Below are positions 7,152-13,974 of a stretch of 31,834 bases of DNA, one piece after another. The DNA comes from a virus, in the IMG/VR virus record IMGVR_UViG_3300023109_000077, positions 1 to 31,834 of that record; one strand, given 5' to 3'. The first letter of the stretch is position 1. Each line of letters starts with the position of its first letter. The position numbers were made by a program, and so were the translations under genes. A model generated the notes under the pieces. That model was not told where the DNA came from, ran no database searches, and worked only from the letters and a program-made list of their open reading frames with translations.

Positions 7152-7384
7152 TAATTAAAAACTCCATCCATGTCATATTGCTTATTAAACTCACCAATAC
7201 CGAATACAAAATTCTCAGCCGTGTTCTCAGCAAAAATCTCAGCCTTGCCACGACAAGATCGAAACTCAACTAACTGGTCACCAACGAACATCCCAACATA
7301 ATAGACATCTAAGATTTTATAAACCTCTGCCTTTCGGTCTTTATCGAAATAACGAGAGATTGCCTCAAACAGAGCTTTAGTCAT
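7151..7384 (-). CDS. hypothetical protein, first gene after promoter P3
   Basis: 77 aa from the ATG at 7384, which has GGAG 7 bases upstream. A TTG 18 bases upstream is in frame but lies only 4 bases from the predicted transcription start. The protein begins MTKALFEAISRYFDKDRKAE, then shows a small beta region (VYYVGMFVGDQLVEFRS). No family recognised. Its stop overlaps the basic small protein as TAATG. Confidence 0.75.
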   Translation of the reverse strand: MTKALFEAISRYFDKDRKAEVYKILDVYYVGMFVGDQLVEFRSCRGKAEIFAENTAENFVFGIGEFNKQYDMDGVFN

Positions 7385-7412
7385 TTGTATTCTCCATATC
7401 AATTATTTACCC

Positions 7413-7441
7413 ATTATATAGTAGTTTTTTTCTGATGTCAA
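7413..7441 (-). promoter_or_regulatory. consensus sigma70 promoter P3
   Basis: Minus-strand -35 TTGACA (7441-7436), 17-base spacer, -10 TATAAT (7418-7413). Both hexamers match the bacterial housekeeping consensus exactly. The start site would be near 7406, giving a 22-base leader to the gene at 7384. The TGA in the -35 box (7440-7438) is the stop of the gene at 7438-7674. Confidence 0.85.
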
Positions 7442-7674
7442 GTATTTTCTTGTCTGCTGAATGTGAACGCACCATCTTGTTGGTCACGAGAAGCTAGAAA
7501 TTCTTTGAACATTTGATGCGTAAAATCTATAACATCATACTCATCACGCTCTTCATTAAATTGTCTGATTATAATTCCATCATCATGAGAAATCACTTCA
7601 ATATCATCCGCCTCATCACCTTCATCTATGATCACAGTCTTATTGTATGCAAATTCAGTTTCATTTGTAAACAT
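7438..7674 (-). CDS. small acidic hypothetical protein
   Basis: 78 aa, strongly acidic (TVIIDEGDEADDIEVISHDD, then RQFNEERDEYDVIDF). No cysteine or membrane segment. The acidity could suit a DNA mimic or an inhibitor of a host DNA-binding protein (speculation). The stop codon TGA is part of promoter P3. It follows the zincin with one base between them. Confidence 0.7.
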   Translation of the reverse strand: MFTNETEFAYNKTVIIDEGDEADDIEVISHDDGIIIRQFNEERDEYDVIDFTHQMFKEFLASRDQQDGAFTFSRQENT

Positions 7675-7675
7675 C

Positions 7676-8086
7676 TTAATCCTTTACCGTTGCTTGTGTC
7701 CACTTTAAATGGCCGATACGCTCTTTCTCACACCAACGAATAAACAACCCGACCTCACGACCATTCGCTTCGATCTCGCTGGGTTTGTCCCAGTAGTCTA
7801 TGCCTGCTTCGCTGTCTTGTGTCAGTTCACCCAGTTCGTACTGTTTCACATGCACCATTTCATGGGCAAGAGTACATAACATCGTGCGCAGGTTGAGAGT
7901 TCTTTTGATATCCACTTCATATTCACCATCCTCAAGTTCCATGCAATATCCGTAGTTTTCATCTTTACTCATACGACGAAAGTTTATTTCTACATCGGGA
8001 TCCACACCAAACTTTTCGCAAACAAATGCTGCCATACTGATTGCGTACATTCGTTGAGACTTAGAACCACCATTTACAGAGATCAT
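7676..8086 (-). CDS. zincin-type metallopeptidase-like protein (HExxH)
   Basis: 136 aa. HEMVH at residues 75-79, in LAHEMVHVKQYE, is the HExxH zinc site. A downstream E (E104 or E106 in KPSEIEANGRE) is a likely third ligand. The domain matches small SprT/gluzincin-like proteins often found in marine T4-like phages. The substrate is unknown; host protein cleavage and inactive structural roles are both possible. It overlaps the preceding gene by 4 bases (ATGA). Confidence 0.82.
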   Translation of the reverse strand: MISVNGGSKSQRMYAISMAAFVCEKFGVDPDVEINFRRMSKDENYGYCMELEDGEYEVDIKRTLNLRTMLCTLAHEMVHVKQYELGELTQDSEAGIDYWDKPSEIEANGREVGLFIRWCEKERIGHLKWTQATVKD

Positions 8087-8319
8087 ATCAGCTGGCTCAT
8101 CTGAGAGAACACAACATTATATGCATTCACTTCGGCTTCATAACACTCATAAAAGTCACTGTCATCTGCAAAGCGATCACTACCACTCGCATGTTCATCC
8201 CAAACACGATCAAGTGCCTCCATACCCTCAAGCAGATCGCCTCGACCATATGACCTCATCACTTTAGTTGCCTCAATAATATTCATCTCAAACATGTAGA
8301 CGTTAGGAATGCGAAACAT
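8083..8319 (-). CDS. hypothetical protein, first gene after promoter P4
   Basis: 78 aa, mostly helical and acidic (MFEMNIIEATKVMRSYGRGDL, then DDSDFYECYEAEVNAYN). AAGGAG lies about 7 bases before the ATG, a strong site. No family recognised. It opens the operon driven by P4 and overlaps the zincin gene by 4 bases. Confidence 0.75.
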   Translation of the reverse strand: MFRIPNVYMFEMNIIEATKVMRSYGRGDLLEGMEALDRVWDEHASGSDRFADDSDFYECYEAEVNAYNVVFSQMSQLI

Positions 8320-8353
8320 TTGGATCTCCTTACCATAATCAACCTATACCTAT

Positions 8354-8382
8354 AACATAATGAAAGGGGCGACAAATGTCAA
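8354..8382 (-). promoter_or_regulatory. sigma70-type promoter P4
   Basis: Minus-strand -35 TTGACA (8382-8377), 17-base spacer, -10 TATGTT (8359-8354). Upstream 8383-8414 holds GGGG and three A-tracts nearly identical to those of the promoter at 3648-3676. It directs transcription into the gene at 8319. The start site would be near 8347. Confidence 0.8.
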
Positions 8383-8414
8383 CCCCTTTTTTAACTTTTT
8401 TTTGATTTTTTTTA
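8377..8414 (-). repeat. copy A of a promoter-linked A-tract repeat
   Basis: From left to right on the minus strand this reads A8, TC, A8, GTT, A6, GGGG, then TTGACA. The copy at 3671-3707 reads A7, TC, A7, GTT, A6, GGGGG, TTGACA. The match over about 36 bases differs only in homopolymer length. This copy is non-coding and lies just after the alternative oxidase stop. Confidence 0.8.
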
Positions 8415-8418
8415 TAAT

Positions 8419-9018
8419 TTATTCGAAGCTGTCAGCCATTTCGTGGTTTACTGTGGCGTGTCCCTGCTCATCTTGCCTCACCTTAACGATAACATCTCTT
8501 AACGTAGCATCATAAGGCAAATTGTAATAAATTCTTGCGATATTTGGCGCTGGTGTATTCTCTATTCTGCCAGAATCAATTTCTTCCAGATATTGTGTGT
8601 AGCTCACAACAGCTTGGTCCTCGAAGTATCCAACCATGCGATGCGCTGTTTGAGGAAAGAAAACATACAATATGAAGTAGAAGTGCCAGAATACAAACTG
8701 GGCGAGTAATATAACCATTCTCTCTAGCCAGTTGGGCTTTGCAACCTCAATAAAGATCATAAGATGCATACGCTCATTCTCTGCTTCTTCCAGTAGAGTC
8801 TTGATCCAGCCTCTATCATCAGGCTCCATTCTTCTGAGACTGCGCAAGTGATTCCACATGCCAGCTACCATCCCAGGAACCCCTGCTACAGTTTCTAGTA
8901 CAACGGCTCTATGCCCATAACGCTTGGCAAAGAACGTGTCCGCAAACCAGCGAAAGGAAATAGTTAAACCGTATGCTACTTTATCAGAAAGACGGGTACA
9001 TTTCACGTTTATATTCAC
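8419..9018 (-). CDS. alternative oxidase (AOX, di-iron ubiquinol oxidase)
   Basis: 199 aa from a GTG start, a full-length bacterial-size AOX. Di-iron ligands are all visible: E42 (LETVAGVPGM), E82 and H85 (ENERMHL), E133 (GYFEDQAV), E184 and H187 (RQDEQGHATVNH). Two hydrophobic helices, about residues 44-55 and 101-121, fit interfacial membrane binding. AOX oxidises ubiquinol with oxygen, bypassing proton-pumping complexes. Cyanophages carry the related PTOX, but the RxDExxH...VNH end here is the AOX type. No in-frame ATG precedes the first ligand, and GTG at 9006 is an alternative start. Confidence 0.93.
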   Translation of the reverse strand: MNINVKCTRLSDKVAYGLTISFRWFADTFFAKRYGHRAVVLETVAGVPGMVAGMWNHLRSLRRMEPDDRGWIKTLLEEAENERMHLMIFIEVAKPNWLERMVILLAQFVFWHFYFILYVFFPQTAHRMVGYFEDQAVVSYTQYLEEIDSGRIENTPAPNIARIYYNLPYDATLRDVIVKVRQDEQGHATVNHEMADSFE

Positions 9019-9118
9019 TCACTTTTTGGGCTTCTTTGTATAAACCTTGTTGGCGCAGTTGATGGATAGCCATACAGTATGAGCGATATTCCATTGCTTT
9101 CATAAATCTCTTAAACAT
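8984..9118 (-). CDS. 44-aa small helical protein related to its upstream neighbour
   Basis: ATG at 9118-9116, stop TGA at 8986-8984. The peptide starts MFKRFMKAMEYRSYCMAIHQ and ends SEYKREMYPSF. The pattern A..QL....G...EA matches A.ELARLG...EA in the gene just upstream, suggesting duplication. TAATG junction with that gene, and it overlaps the AOX start by 35 bases. It fills a gap that otherwise has no gene. Confidence 0.72.
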   Translation of the reverse strand: MFKRFMKAMEYRSYCMAIHQLRQQGLYKEAQKVSEYKREMYPSF

Positions 9119-9306
9119 TATTTGTTCTCCAACATCAAACGTTTTGCTTCCTCATGGTAGCCTAGACGTGCTAGTTCAGCAGCGGCTCTTGCTTTGCCCA
9201 TTGACTCCATGAAGTTCCATGTGCCACGGCCAAATGCCTTCAGCGCTGTAAAGATTCTATGATGAGGTTTTTGATTACCAATTACGACTGTTTCAGTATA
9301 AAACAT
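9118..9306 (-). CDS. 62-aa small helical protein of the DUF1127 cassette
   Basis: ATG at 9306 (GTG at 9315 is in frame but lacks a better ribosome site). The start forms TAATG with the stop of the DUF1127 gene. The C-terminal half (MGKARAAAELARLGYHEEAK) is an alanine-rich helical hairpin resembling small alphaproteobacterial proteins that often accompany DUF1127 domains (recalled, not searched). No catalytic residue seen. Confidence 0.78.
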   Translation of the reverse strand: MFYTETVVIGNQKPHHRIFTALKAFGRGTWNFMESMGKARAAAELARLGYHEEAKRLMLENK

Positions 9307-9560
9307 TACACCCACCCCTTGAGGTTTTTGTTGGTATCATAAACTCTATCTGCAGTTTGTTGGGCGATTGTATAAATCTCACCACGATAAATTCCCAAAT
9401 CGTTCAGCTCACGGTTTGATAGAGACGAAAGTTCTTTTATCGTAGCTCTTATATCACGGGCTTTCTTTCTATTCTGTTTGATTCTCTTGACCAGATCAAT
9501 CAGACCCTCAATAACTGGCATCATAAAGTTGTGGTGGATAGTTAAGATATGCTGTGACAT
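9306..9560 (-). CDS. DUF1127 (YjiS-like) domain protein
   Basis: 84 aa. The C-terminal part at 41-66 (IKELSSLSNRELNDLGIYRG then EIYTIA) is the DUF1127 pattern, with the conserved L..LS..EL.DLGI.R.EI core. DUF1127 proteins are small bacterial regulators, abundant in alphaproteobacteria, and some bind RNA and adjust carbon, phosphate or respiration genes. The N-terminus (residues 1-40) is basic. AGAGGT lies about 7 bases before the ATG. A viral copy next to an oxidase suggests a host-derived control cassette (inference). Confidence 0.85.
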   Translation of the reverse strand: MSQHILTIHHNFMMPVIEGLIDLVKRIKQNRKKARDIRATIKELSSLSNRELNDLGIYRGEIYTIAQQTADRVYDTNKNLKGWV

Positions 9561-9671
9561 TTTTTACCTCTTGGAATGAATATATGCAGAGCCTTTCCTA
9601 AGACCCCGCATATATTTAGCTGCGGCGCAGAGATTTTAAGGCGTTTTAGCTACCCTAATTAGGAAACCCCG
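9561..9671. other. non-coding gap with palindrome and weak hairpin
   Basis: No reading frame fits these 111 bases. They contain the perfect palindrome CCTAATTAGG (9654-9663) and a 5-bp inverted repeat CCGCA...TGCGG (9606-9625, 10-base loop). GCATATAT also occurs twice here. I saw no good -35/-10 pair. The gap separates the glycan genes from the DUF1127/AOX cassette and may hold a promoter or processing site. Confidence 0.45.
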
Positions 9672-11345
9672 TTATCTAACTGAGGAATAGGTCAATCTTC
9701 CATACCAATCATACCAACGACGATACATCTGTTTGCGTTCCCAGTAGTTGTCCTCCTGCAGAACACGCCAAGTATTGTCGAGGTTATTTAAATCTCCTTG
9801 GATGACAGCCGCATTATATTCAGCATCTGCAAAAACAACAACCTTCTTGTCTAGTAACATAGCTTCTTGGCCACTACCACCATTTTGTACAAAGACACAT
9901 TCAGCTTCCTCCAGCATTTGTTGGAAGTTTCCTTCGCTTGTATAGTAGCAATTACTGTACTTATCAATGATAGCTTTAAGGGGCTTCATAGCAGCTAAGT
10001 TGACGGGGTGCCCCTTGAATACAAGAGGGATACTCTGTTCTTGCCCCCACCGACAAAGCTTTTCAACAAACTCTTCTGTTGAGAATTTACTGTGCCATTT
10101 AATAGTTTCGTCATGCGGGAGTTGCAAAGGAATCATAATATATTTAGAATAGAAACCTAAGTCTTTGCGGTTCGGTTGCAGGTGATTAAACTTGCTTCCG
10201 CCAGCTTTGATATATGAAGACAACTCATCAAACGTTTCTTCGCTGTAGTTTGAGTTTGGATTAAAAGTTTCGAGAGCCGCCATTCCGCCACTCCAACCTT
10301 TTCCGTCAATTGTAAATAACCACGGAAATACTGTCTGCATGTAGTACAGAGTCTCTGCATTCCCCCTCCAGTTATGTTCTTCCACATGAGGAACATAGGT
10401 AACGACTCCATCATCAAACCACCTTTGGATTGTGTTATTAAACATCCAACGTGGAGAAGTGCATACGAGGGCTCTATCTCCATTTTCTTTAGCATTATAG
10501 ATAATTTTGTCTGTAAAGTTTTGCCAATGAGCACGGATAGGCTCAGTGACGCTGTTGGCCAAAACCAAACCCATCTTCTTGAAGGGGATGTCGAGGCGTG
10601 GGCGCAACATAACCATTTGGGCGTTCATAATCTCAAACCGCAAACGAGAAAGCTTTCTCTTCTGTTCGAGGTATTTTGGATTGTCATGCTTGCGTGGACC
10701 TTTACCTGTCCAGATCTTGGTGTCAGATTTAAATTCCCAGTCCATAAACTGCGAATCAAAAATAGCGATTTTAGAAAAATCTGAAAGCTCAGGGCGGGAG
10801 AAAACTCGAGACAAAGCAATCTGATCGGCAAACCACCGCAGCGGTTGCTTTTTAATTTCAGCTGCGATCATCTCTGCGATTCGAAGTTCTGCAACATAAA
10901 CAGCACCTGCTGCAACCCTTGTGCCTTCAGCTTCCCACCCTGTAGTTCCTGCTAACGGTTCTCTTGGGAAATAGCCTGCAACCGCTCTATCGTTTATATT
11001 GAAGTCTCTCATGATATAGCCGTCAATATCTAGAACAAGAACTTTCTTTGCGGTTCGGATAATAGTTGGTAAAACAAGAAACCTGAGACATGCATAATAC
11101 GTTCGTGTTTCTTCAGCAGAACCATTCAACTCTACATCGTTGAAAGAGAATGTCGTCCCCACCTTTGTTGTGGCATTTAGAAGAACAGCAAGTGATAGTG
11201 CCTCGTCTGTGGGGTTCACGATATGGACGTGAGTGTTTTTGCCTACATCATTAGCAGAATAGACAAAAGCTTGACCATGTTCTAGGAAGTATTTGCTATC
11301 ACAAGCAGCAAATACAACTTCTGTTTTGGGTAATTCACCATACAT
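9672..11345 (-). CDS. two-domain glycan enzyme: GT8-like plus KpsC/KpsS-like
   Basis: 557 aa. The N-terminal part (about 1-230) resembles GT8 glycosyltransferases: VVFAACDSKYFLEHGQA opening, and DID at 106-108 in place of the usual DxD. The C-terminal half carries FKGHP at 443-447 and NGGSGQEAMLLDKKVVVFAD from 488, the pattern of capsular polysaccharide Kdo transferases (PF05159 type). It may build or modify a surface glycan. The middle (230-290) is charged and unassigned. The fusion is seen in the sequence; the donor sugars are unknown. Confidence 0.85.
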   Translation of the reverse strand: MYGELPKTEVVFAACDSKYFLEHGQAFVYSANDVGKNTHVHIVNPTDEALSLAVLLNATTKVGTTFSFNDVELNGSAEETRTYYACLRFLVLPTIIRTAKKVLVLDIDGYIMRDFNINDRAVAGYFPREPLAGTTGWEAEGTRVAAGAVYVAELRIAEMIAAEIKKQPLRWFADQIALSRVFSRPELSDFSKIAIFDSQFMDWEFKSDTKIWTGKGPRKHDNPKYLEQKRKLSRLRFEIMNAQMVMLRPRLDIPFKKMGLVLANSVTEPIRAHWQNFTDKIIYNAKENGDRALVCTSPRWMFNNTIQRWFDDGVVTYVPHVEEHNWRGNAETLYYMQTVFPWLFTIDGKGWSGGMAALETFNPNSNYSEETFDELSSYIKAGGSKFNHLQPNRKDLGFYSKYIMIPLQLPHDETIKWHSKFSTEEFVEKLCRWGQEQSIPLVFKGHPVNLAAMKPLKAIIDKYSNCYYTSEGNFQQMLEEAECVFVQNGGSGQEAMLLDKKVVVFADAEYNAAVIQGDLNNLDNTWRVLQEDNYWERKQMYRRWYDWYGRLTYSSVR

Positions 11346-11353
11346 TATTTAAT

Positions 11354-12073
11354 TCACTTTCCGATGATTCCATACTTAACTCCTCTGTCAATATTATACT
11401 CATCAATATTATACCCTGCAGCGACTGCTTCGTCAAGCGTATTTTTATAAATTTCCACAAGATCTGGACGAGGGTGATCCTTTGCTTTACCAGTAAACCA
11501 TGCTGGTTGCCATGGTTGTGTGGGCATATGGGTGTAGTGTAATTGCCAGATTTCATCTGTGTCACCATCATGGCTATTCCACCTTGGATCGAGAGAACCG
11601 ACAGCTTCCATTTGAATAAACTGTTGGATGAAAGCGTGGTGCGCTTCGGGCGCAGCTTTCCAATCTTTTACTAGCGGCATCTTATCTTTAAACTTTGCAT
11701 TGTCAAAGAGAATTACACAGAATTCCTTACCCCCAAACCTTGAACCGTCTCGAGCGAGCATCCATTTGTCCTCTGGCACCTCGAGATCAAATAAATCGCC
11801 GATGTCCCTAAGATTGATCATATCGACATCGGTGTAGATAGCTTTACCTTCGAAGTTACAATACTCTGGGATACCCCAACGATAACCACTAAATGGTGTT
11901 GACCAGCGCTGATCTGCCCAACCTTCCCAATACGGCTCTCCGCCTTGCCGCATCCATACGATATCTACTTCTCTATCAGTATTTTTGCGAATAGAGTACT
12001 CATACGCCATTTCAATATTAGCATCTTCTCCGTTTGACGAAGTTCCGATAAAGAGTTTAATTGGATTGTTCAT
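11354..12073 (-). CDS. GT8-like glycosyltransferase
   Basis: 239 aa from ATG 12073, where AGG is 8 bases upstream; another ATG at 12079 leaves only 2 bases. GKAIYTDVDMINLRDIGDLF holds D82-V-D84, the DxD metal and nucleotide-sugar site. KLFIGTSSNGEDANIEMAYEYS at the N-terminus matches GT8-type nucleotide binding. GVKYGIIGK at the end is rather like the lost KDW/H-type GT8 ending. Its start overlaps the sulfotransferase gene, so the enzymes likely act together. Confidence 0.82.
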   Translation of the reverse strand: MNNPIKLFIGTSSNGEDANIEMAYEYSIRKNTDREVDIVWMRQGGEPYWEGWADQRWSTPFSGYRWGIPEYCNFEGKAIYTDVDMINLRDIGDLFDLEVPEDKWMLARDGSRFGGKEFCVILFDNAKFKDKMPLVKDWKAAPEAHHAFIQQFIQMEAVGSLDPRWNSHDGDTDEIWQLHYTHMPTQPWQPAWFTGKAKDHPRPDLVEIYKNTLDEAVAAGYNIDEYNIDRGVKYGIIGK

Positions 12074-12671
12074 ATTCATAACCTAACATGTATATTTCTT
12101 GTTTAAACGTTTTGGCCACTGACTGTCTAGTTTGTGGAGTATACATCTCACTATAATGCCCAGACTTACGGACGCCACTTTTCATTCTTGTATTTTGGTA
12201 TTGGTCTTCTGTGATACTAAAATTGTATCTCTCATTCAAGAACATGTACATACTCCCCATATCTTCATATCGGAAAATACGGTCAGTTGCATTCTTTCCT
12301 TGAATTGTATATTTGTTCCAATCTCTGGGAATATATGGACAACCCATATACTTATCAAACGACTGAACCCAATCCCACTCAGGTTTTGTCTGTTTGTGCC
12401 ACCAATAACCACTCACCATTTTATCCCATGGATTTCGCTCAATTGTGAAAACGAAATATTCATCAGGGTTGGTGACATATTTCATCGCCTCAGAGTATGA
12501 CGCATGGCCATTATCATCTGGCGTATTGAGCCTTGGTGTCCCATCACGGGGAGAGCCTGTGCATATGTCAGTTTCTTTATTGAGGTATGGAAACAACAGA
12601 GCCTCTAAAGTAGACCCTGCCGTTTTTCTTGTTTTGATAAAAACAAACTTATGTTCATGAGATATGATCAT
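12057..12671 (-). CDS. PAPS-dependent sulfotransferase (family 2 type)
   Basis: 204 aa from ATG 12671, which shares ATGA with the methyltransferase stop. The longer frame to 12749 lacks support. FIKTRKTAGSTLEALL (KTRKTAGST at 13-21) is the 5'-phosphosulfate binding loop, and ERNPWDKMVSGYWW (RNPWDKMVSGY at 79-89) is the 3'-phosphate binding motif. These enzymes move sulfate from PAPS to sugar or other hydroxyls. Adjacent glycosyltransferases suggest a sugar acceptor, and the APS-kinase-like gene at 4402 could supply PAPS. Confidence 0.88.
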   Translation of the reverse strand: MIISHEHKFVFIKTRKTAGSTLEALLFPYLNKETDICTGSPRDGTPRLNTPDDNGHASYSEAMKYVTNPDEYFVFTIERNPWDKMVSGYWWHKQTKPEWDWVQSFDKYMGCPYIPRDWNKYTIQGKNATDRIFRYEDMGSMYMFLNERYNFSITEDQYQNTRMKSGVRKSGHYSEMYTPQTRQSVAKTFKQEIYMLGYEYEQSN

Positions 12672-13321
12672 TGGGTCACAACCACCGTACCCCCTTGGAA
12701 CCAATTGCGGCATAGAGGAACAACCTTGCGATTGTATGTTTCCATCCACTCAAGTAGAGCTTTCCACTCATGATCTTTCCAAGTTTTATACTTCACCCTC
12801 CGCACAGCCTTGGGGGAAGCCTCACCAAATACCAGCCTCCAACAGCACAACTCATCAAAGCGAATAATTGTTCCTGGAACGATAAGGTGATTAAGTTCAT
12901 CTAATACAGTTTTTGTGGAGGAATATAAGTCTGCATCTGCATGAAGAAACCCAATATTGCCGAGATCTTTCTTGTAATCGGGAAGAGTATCTTCGAAGAA
13001 GCCTTTAACTAAAGTGACGTTTTCTGGTACATCAGGCATCACACCGCCTCGATCGAAAGCTTCTTTCTTGGTGTATTTCTCGCCCATATCCCAATCTTCA
13101 GGCAAACCCTCGAAAGAATCAAACCCAACAATTTTTCGGTTCGGGAGCTTTTCAGCAAGGCGGTTGATTGTCACACCTTTAAATACACCAAATTCTAGAA
13201 TCTCGCCTTCTGGAATTTTATCAGCAAGCCAATCAATTTCACGAAGTCGTACAGCCATCGTATCATTATCATCTGAGGAAAACTTAAACTTCTGTACGTT
13301 TTCCCAATCTGTAATTTTCAT
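12668..13321 (-). CDS. SAM-dependent O-methyltransferase (TylF/MycF-like)
   Basis: 217 aa. ILEFGVFKGVTINRLAEKLP (motif I around 42-50) and IVGFDSFEGLPEDW (65-77) are the signature of the TylF/MycF macrocin O-methyltransferase family. GFLHADADLYSSTK gives the acidic metal-binding residues, and IIRFDELC follows as the second site. Family members methylate sugar hydroxyls, which fits the glycan neighbours. It overlaps the GIY-YIG gene by 38 bases. Confidence 0.88.
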   Translation of the reverse strand: MKITDWENVQKFKFSSDDNDTMAVRLREIDWLADKIPEGEILEFGVFKGVTINRLAEKLPNRKIVGFDSFEGLPEDWDMGEKYTKKEAFDRGGVMPDVPENVTLVKGFFEDTLPDYKKDLGNIGFLHADADLYSSTKTVLDELNHLIVPGTIIRFDELCCWRLVFGEASPKAVRRVKYKTWKDHEWKALLEWMETYNRKVVPLCRNWFQGGTVVVTQ

Positions 13322-13745
13322 TCAACATTCTTCCTTCAACTATGTGCGCAGGTTTCCTGTGCCACTTTCCATTAATATTCTCATTTAAGAATCTATCATC
13401 TTCTAAAACATTATTTAGAAATTGTTGCTTTACCTCTTCATAGTTTACATCACCTTTGGTAGAATGTAAAGATAAAATTACACGTTTGAAATTATTTTTT
13501 CCGTGTTCCAAAATAAGAGACTTTAGCTCATCACTTGATCCATAATATGTTTTCCAATCAGACTCTTTACGTTGTCGGCGAGCCTTACCTTTCACTTTTC
13601 TGATTGAATGAAAATACTTTCTTCCAATATATAATTTACCGTCGACGAGAGATTCAATCACATATACAAACCCAACTGATTTAGCTATATCATCGCTAGT
13701 GAAGGGTTTGTCATTAAATGTCCATGGATTATCATACTCACTCAT
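13284..13745 (-). CDS. GIY-YIG-like endonuclease
   Basis: 153 aa from ATG 13745, within the stop region of the zinc-ribbon gene; an ATG 18 bases earlier is less likely. GFVYVIES (25-32) and KLYIGRKYF (37-45) are the GIY and YIG strands, followed by ESDWKTYYGSS. The E and N in NVLEDDRFLNENI are candidate catalytic residues. Small proteins of this type are frequent in T4-like phages and some are homing endonucleases. Here there is no intron or duplicated flank to suggest homing. Confidence 0.85.
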   Translation of the reverse strand: MSEYDNPWTFNDKPFTSDDIAKSVGFVYVIESLVDGKLYIGRKYFHSIRKVKGKARRQRKESDWKTYYGSSDELKSLILEHGKNNFKRVILSLHSTKGDVNYEEVKQQFLNNVLEDDRFLNENINGKWHRKPAHIVEGRMLNENYRLGKRTEV

Positions 13746-13932
13746 TGTAATCTTCGAGTTCATCTAACCAATCATCTTGGACACCATATTCTTCTTCTAA
13801 GTCAGCTAGATCTAAATCGACTCCACAAAATGGGCAGTAAATGGGTTGATTTGGCATACCTTCGTCAGTACCCTTAATCTCCCATTCACTGCCGCAAGAA
13901 TCGCAGTCTAGCTCAAAAAACACTTTTGCCAT
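13738..13932 (-). CDS. small zinc-ribbon protein
   Basis: 64 aa. C10, C13, C33 and C36 (CDSC and CPFC) form two CxxC knuckles of a zinc ribbon. The C-terminus is acidic. It could bind nucleic acid or RNA polymerase, but no partner is visible. The start ATG lies in the right arm of an inverted repeat with the ribosome site AAAGGA in its loop. It follows nrdB by 42 bases. Confidence 0.8.
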   Translation of the reverse strand: MAKVFFELDCDSCGSEWEIKGTDEGMPNQPIYCPFCGVDLDLADLEEEYGVQDDWLDELEDYNE

Positions 13933-13964
13933 TGATGCATTCCTTTTCTAATTGACATCAATGG
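13929..13964 (-). promoter_or_regulatory. inverted repeat around a start codon
   Basis: CCATTGATG and CATCAATGG (13929-13937, 13956-13964) are perfect 9-bp inverted repeats with an 18-base loop. On the transcript the loop exposes AAAGGA, while the start codon of the zinc-ribbon gene is in the 3' arm. This could control its translation. A short chance repeat is possible. Confidence 0.4.
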
Positions 13965-13974
13965 TATATAGTAT

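Noticed and set aside
10157-10534. 125-aa minus-strand frame inside the two-domain glycan gene
   Set aside because: It lies fully inside the well-supported 557-aa gene in another frame and shows no recognisable motif or ribosome site.
10374-10784. 136-aa plus-strand frame
   Set aside because: Antisense shadow of the glycan gene; no plus-strand gene is supported anywhere.
13284-13745. Homing endonuclease inside an intron
   Set aside because: No split gene or intron boundary surrounds the GIY-YIG frame.
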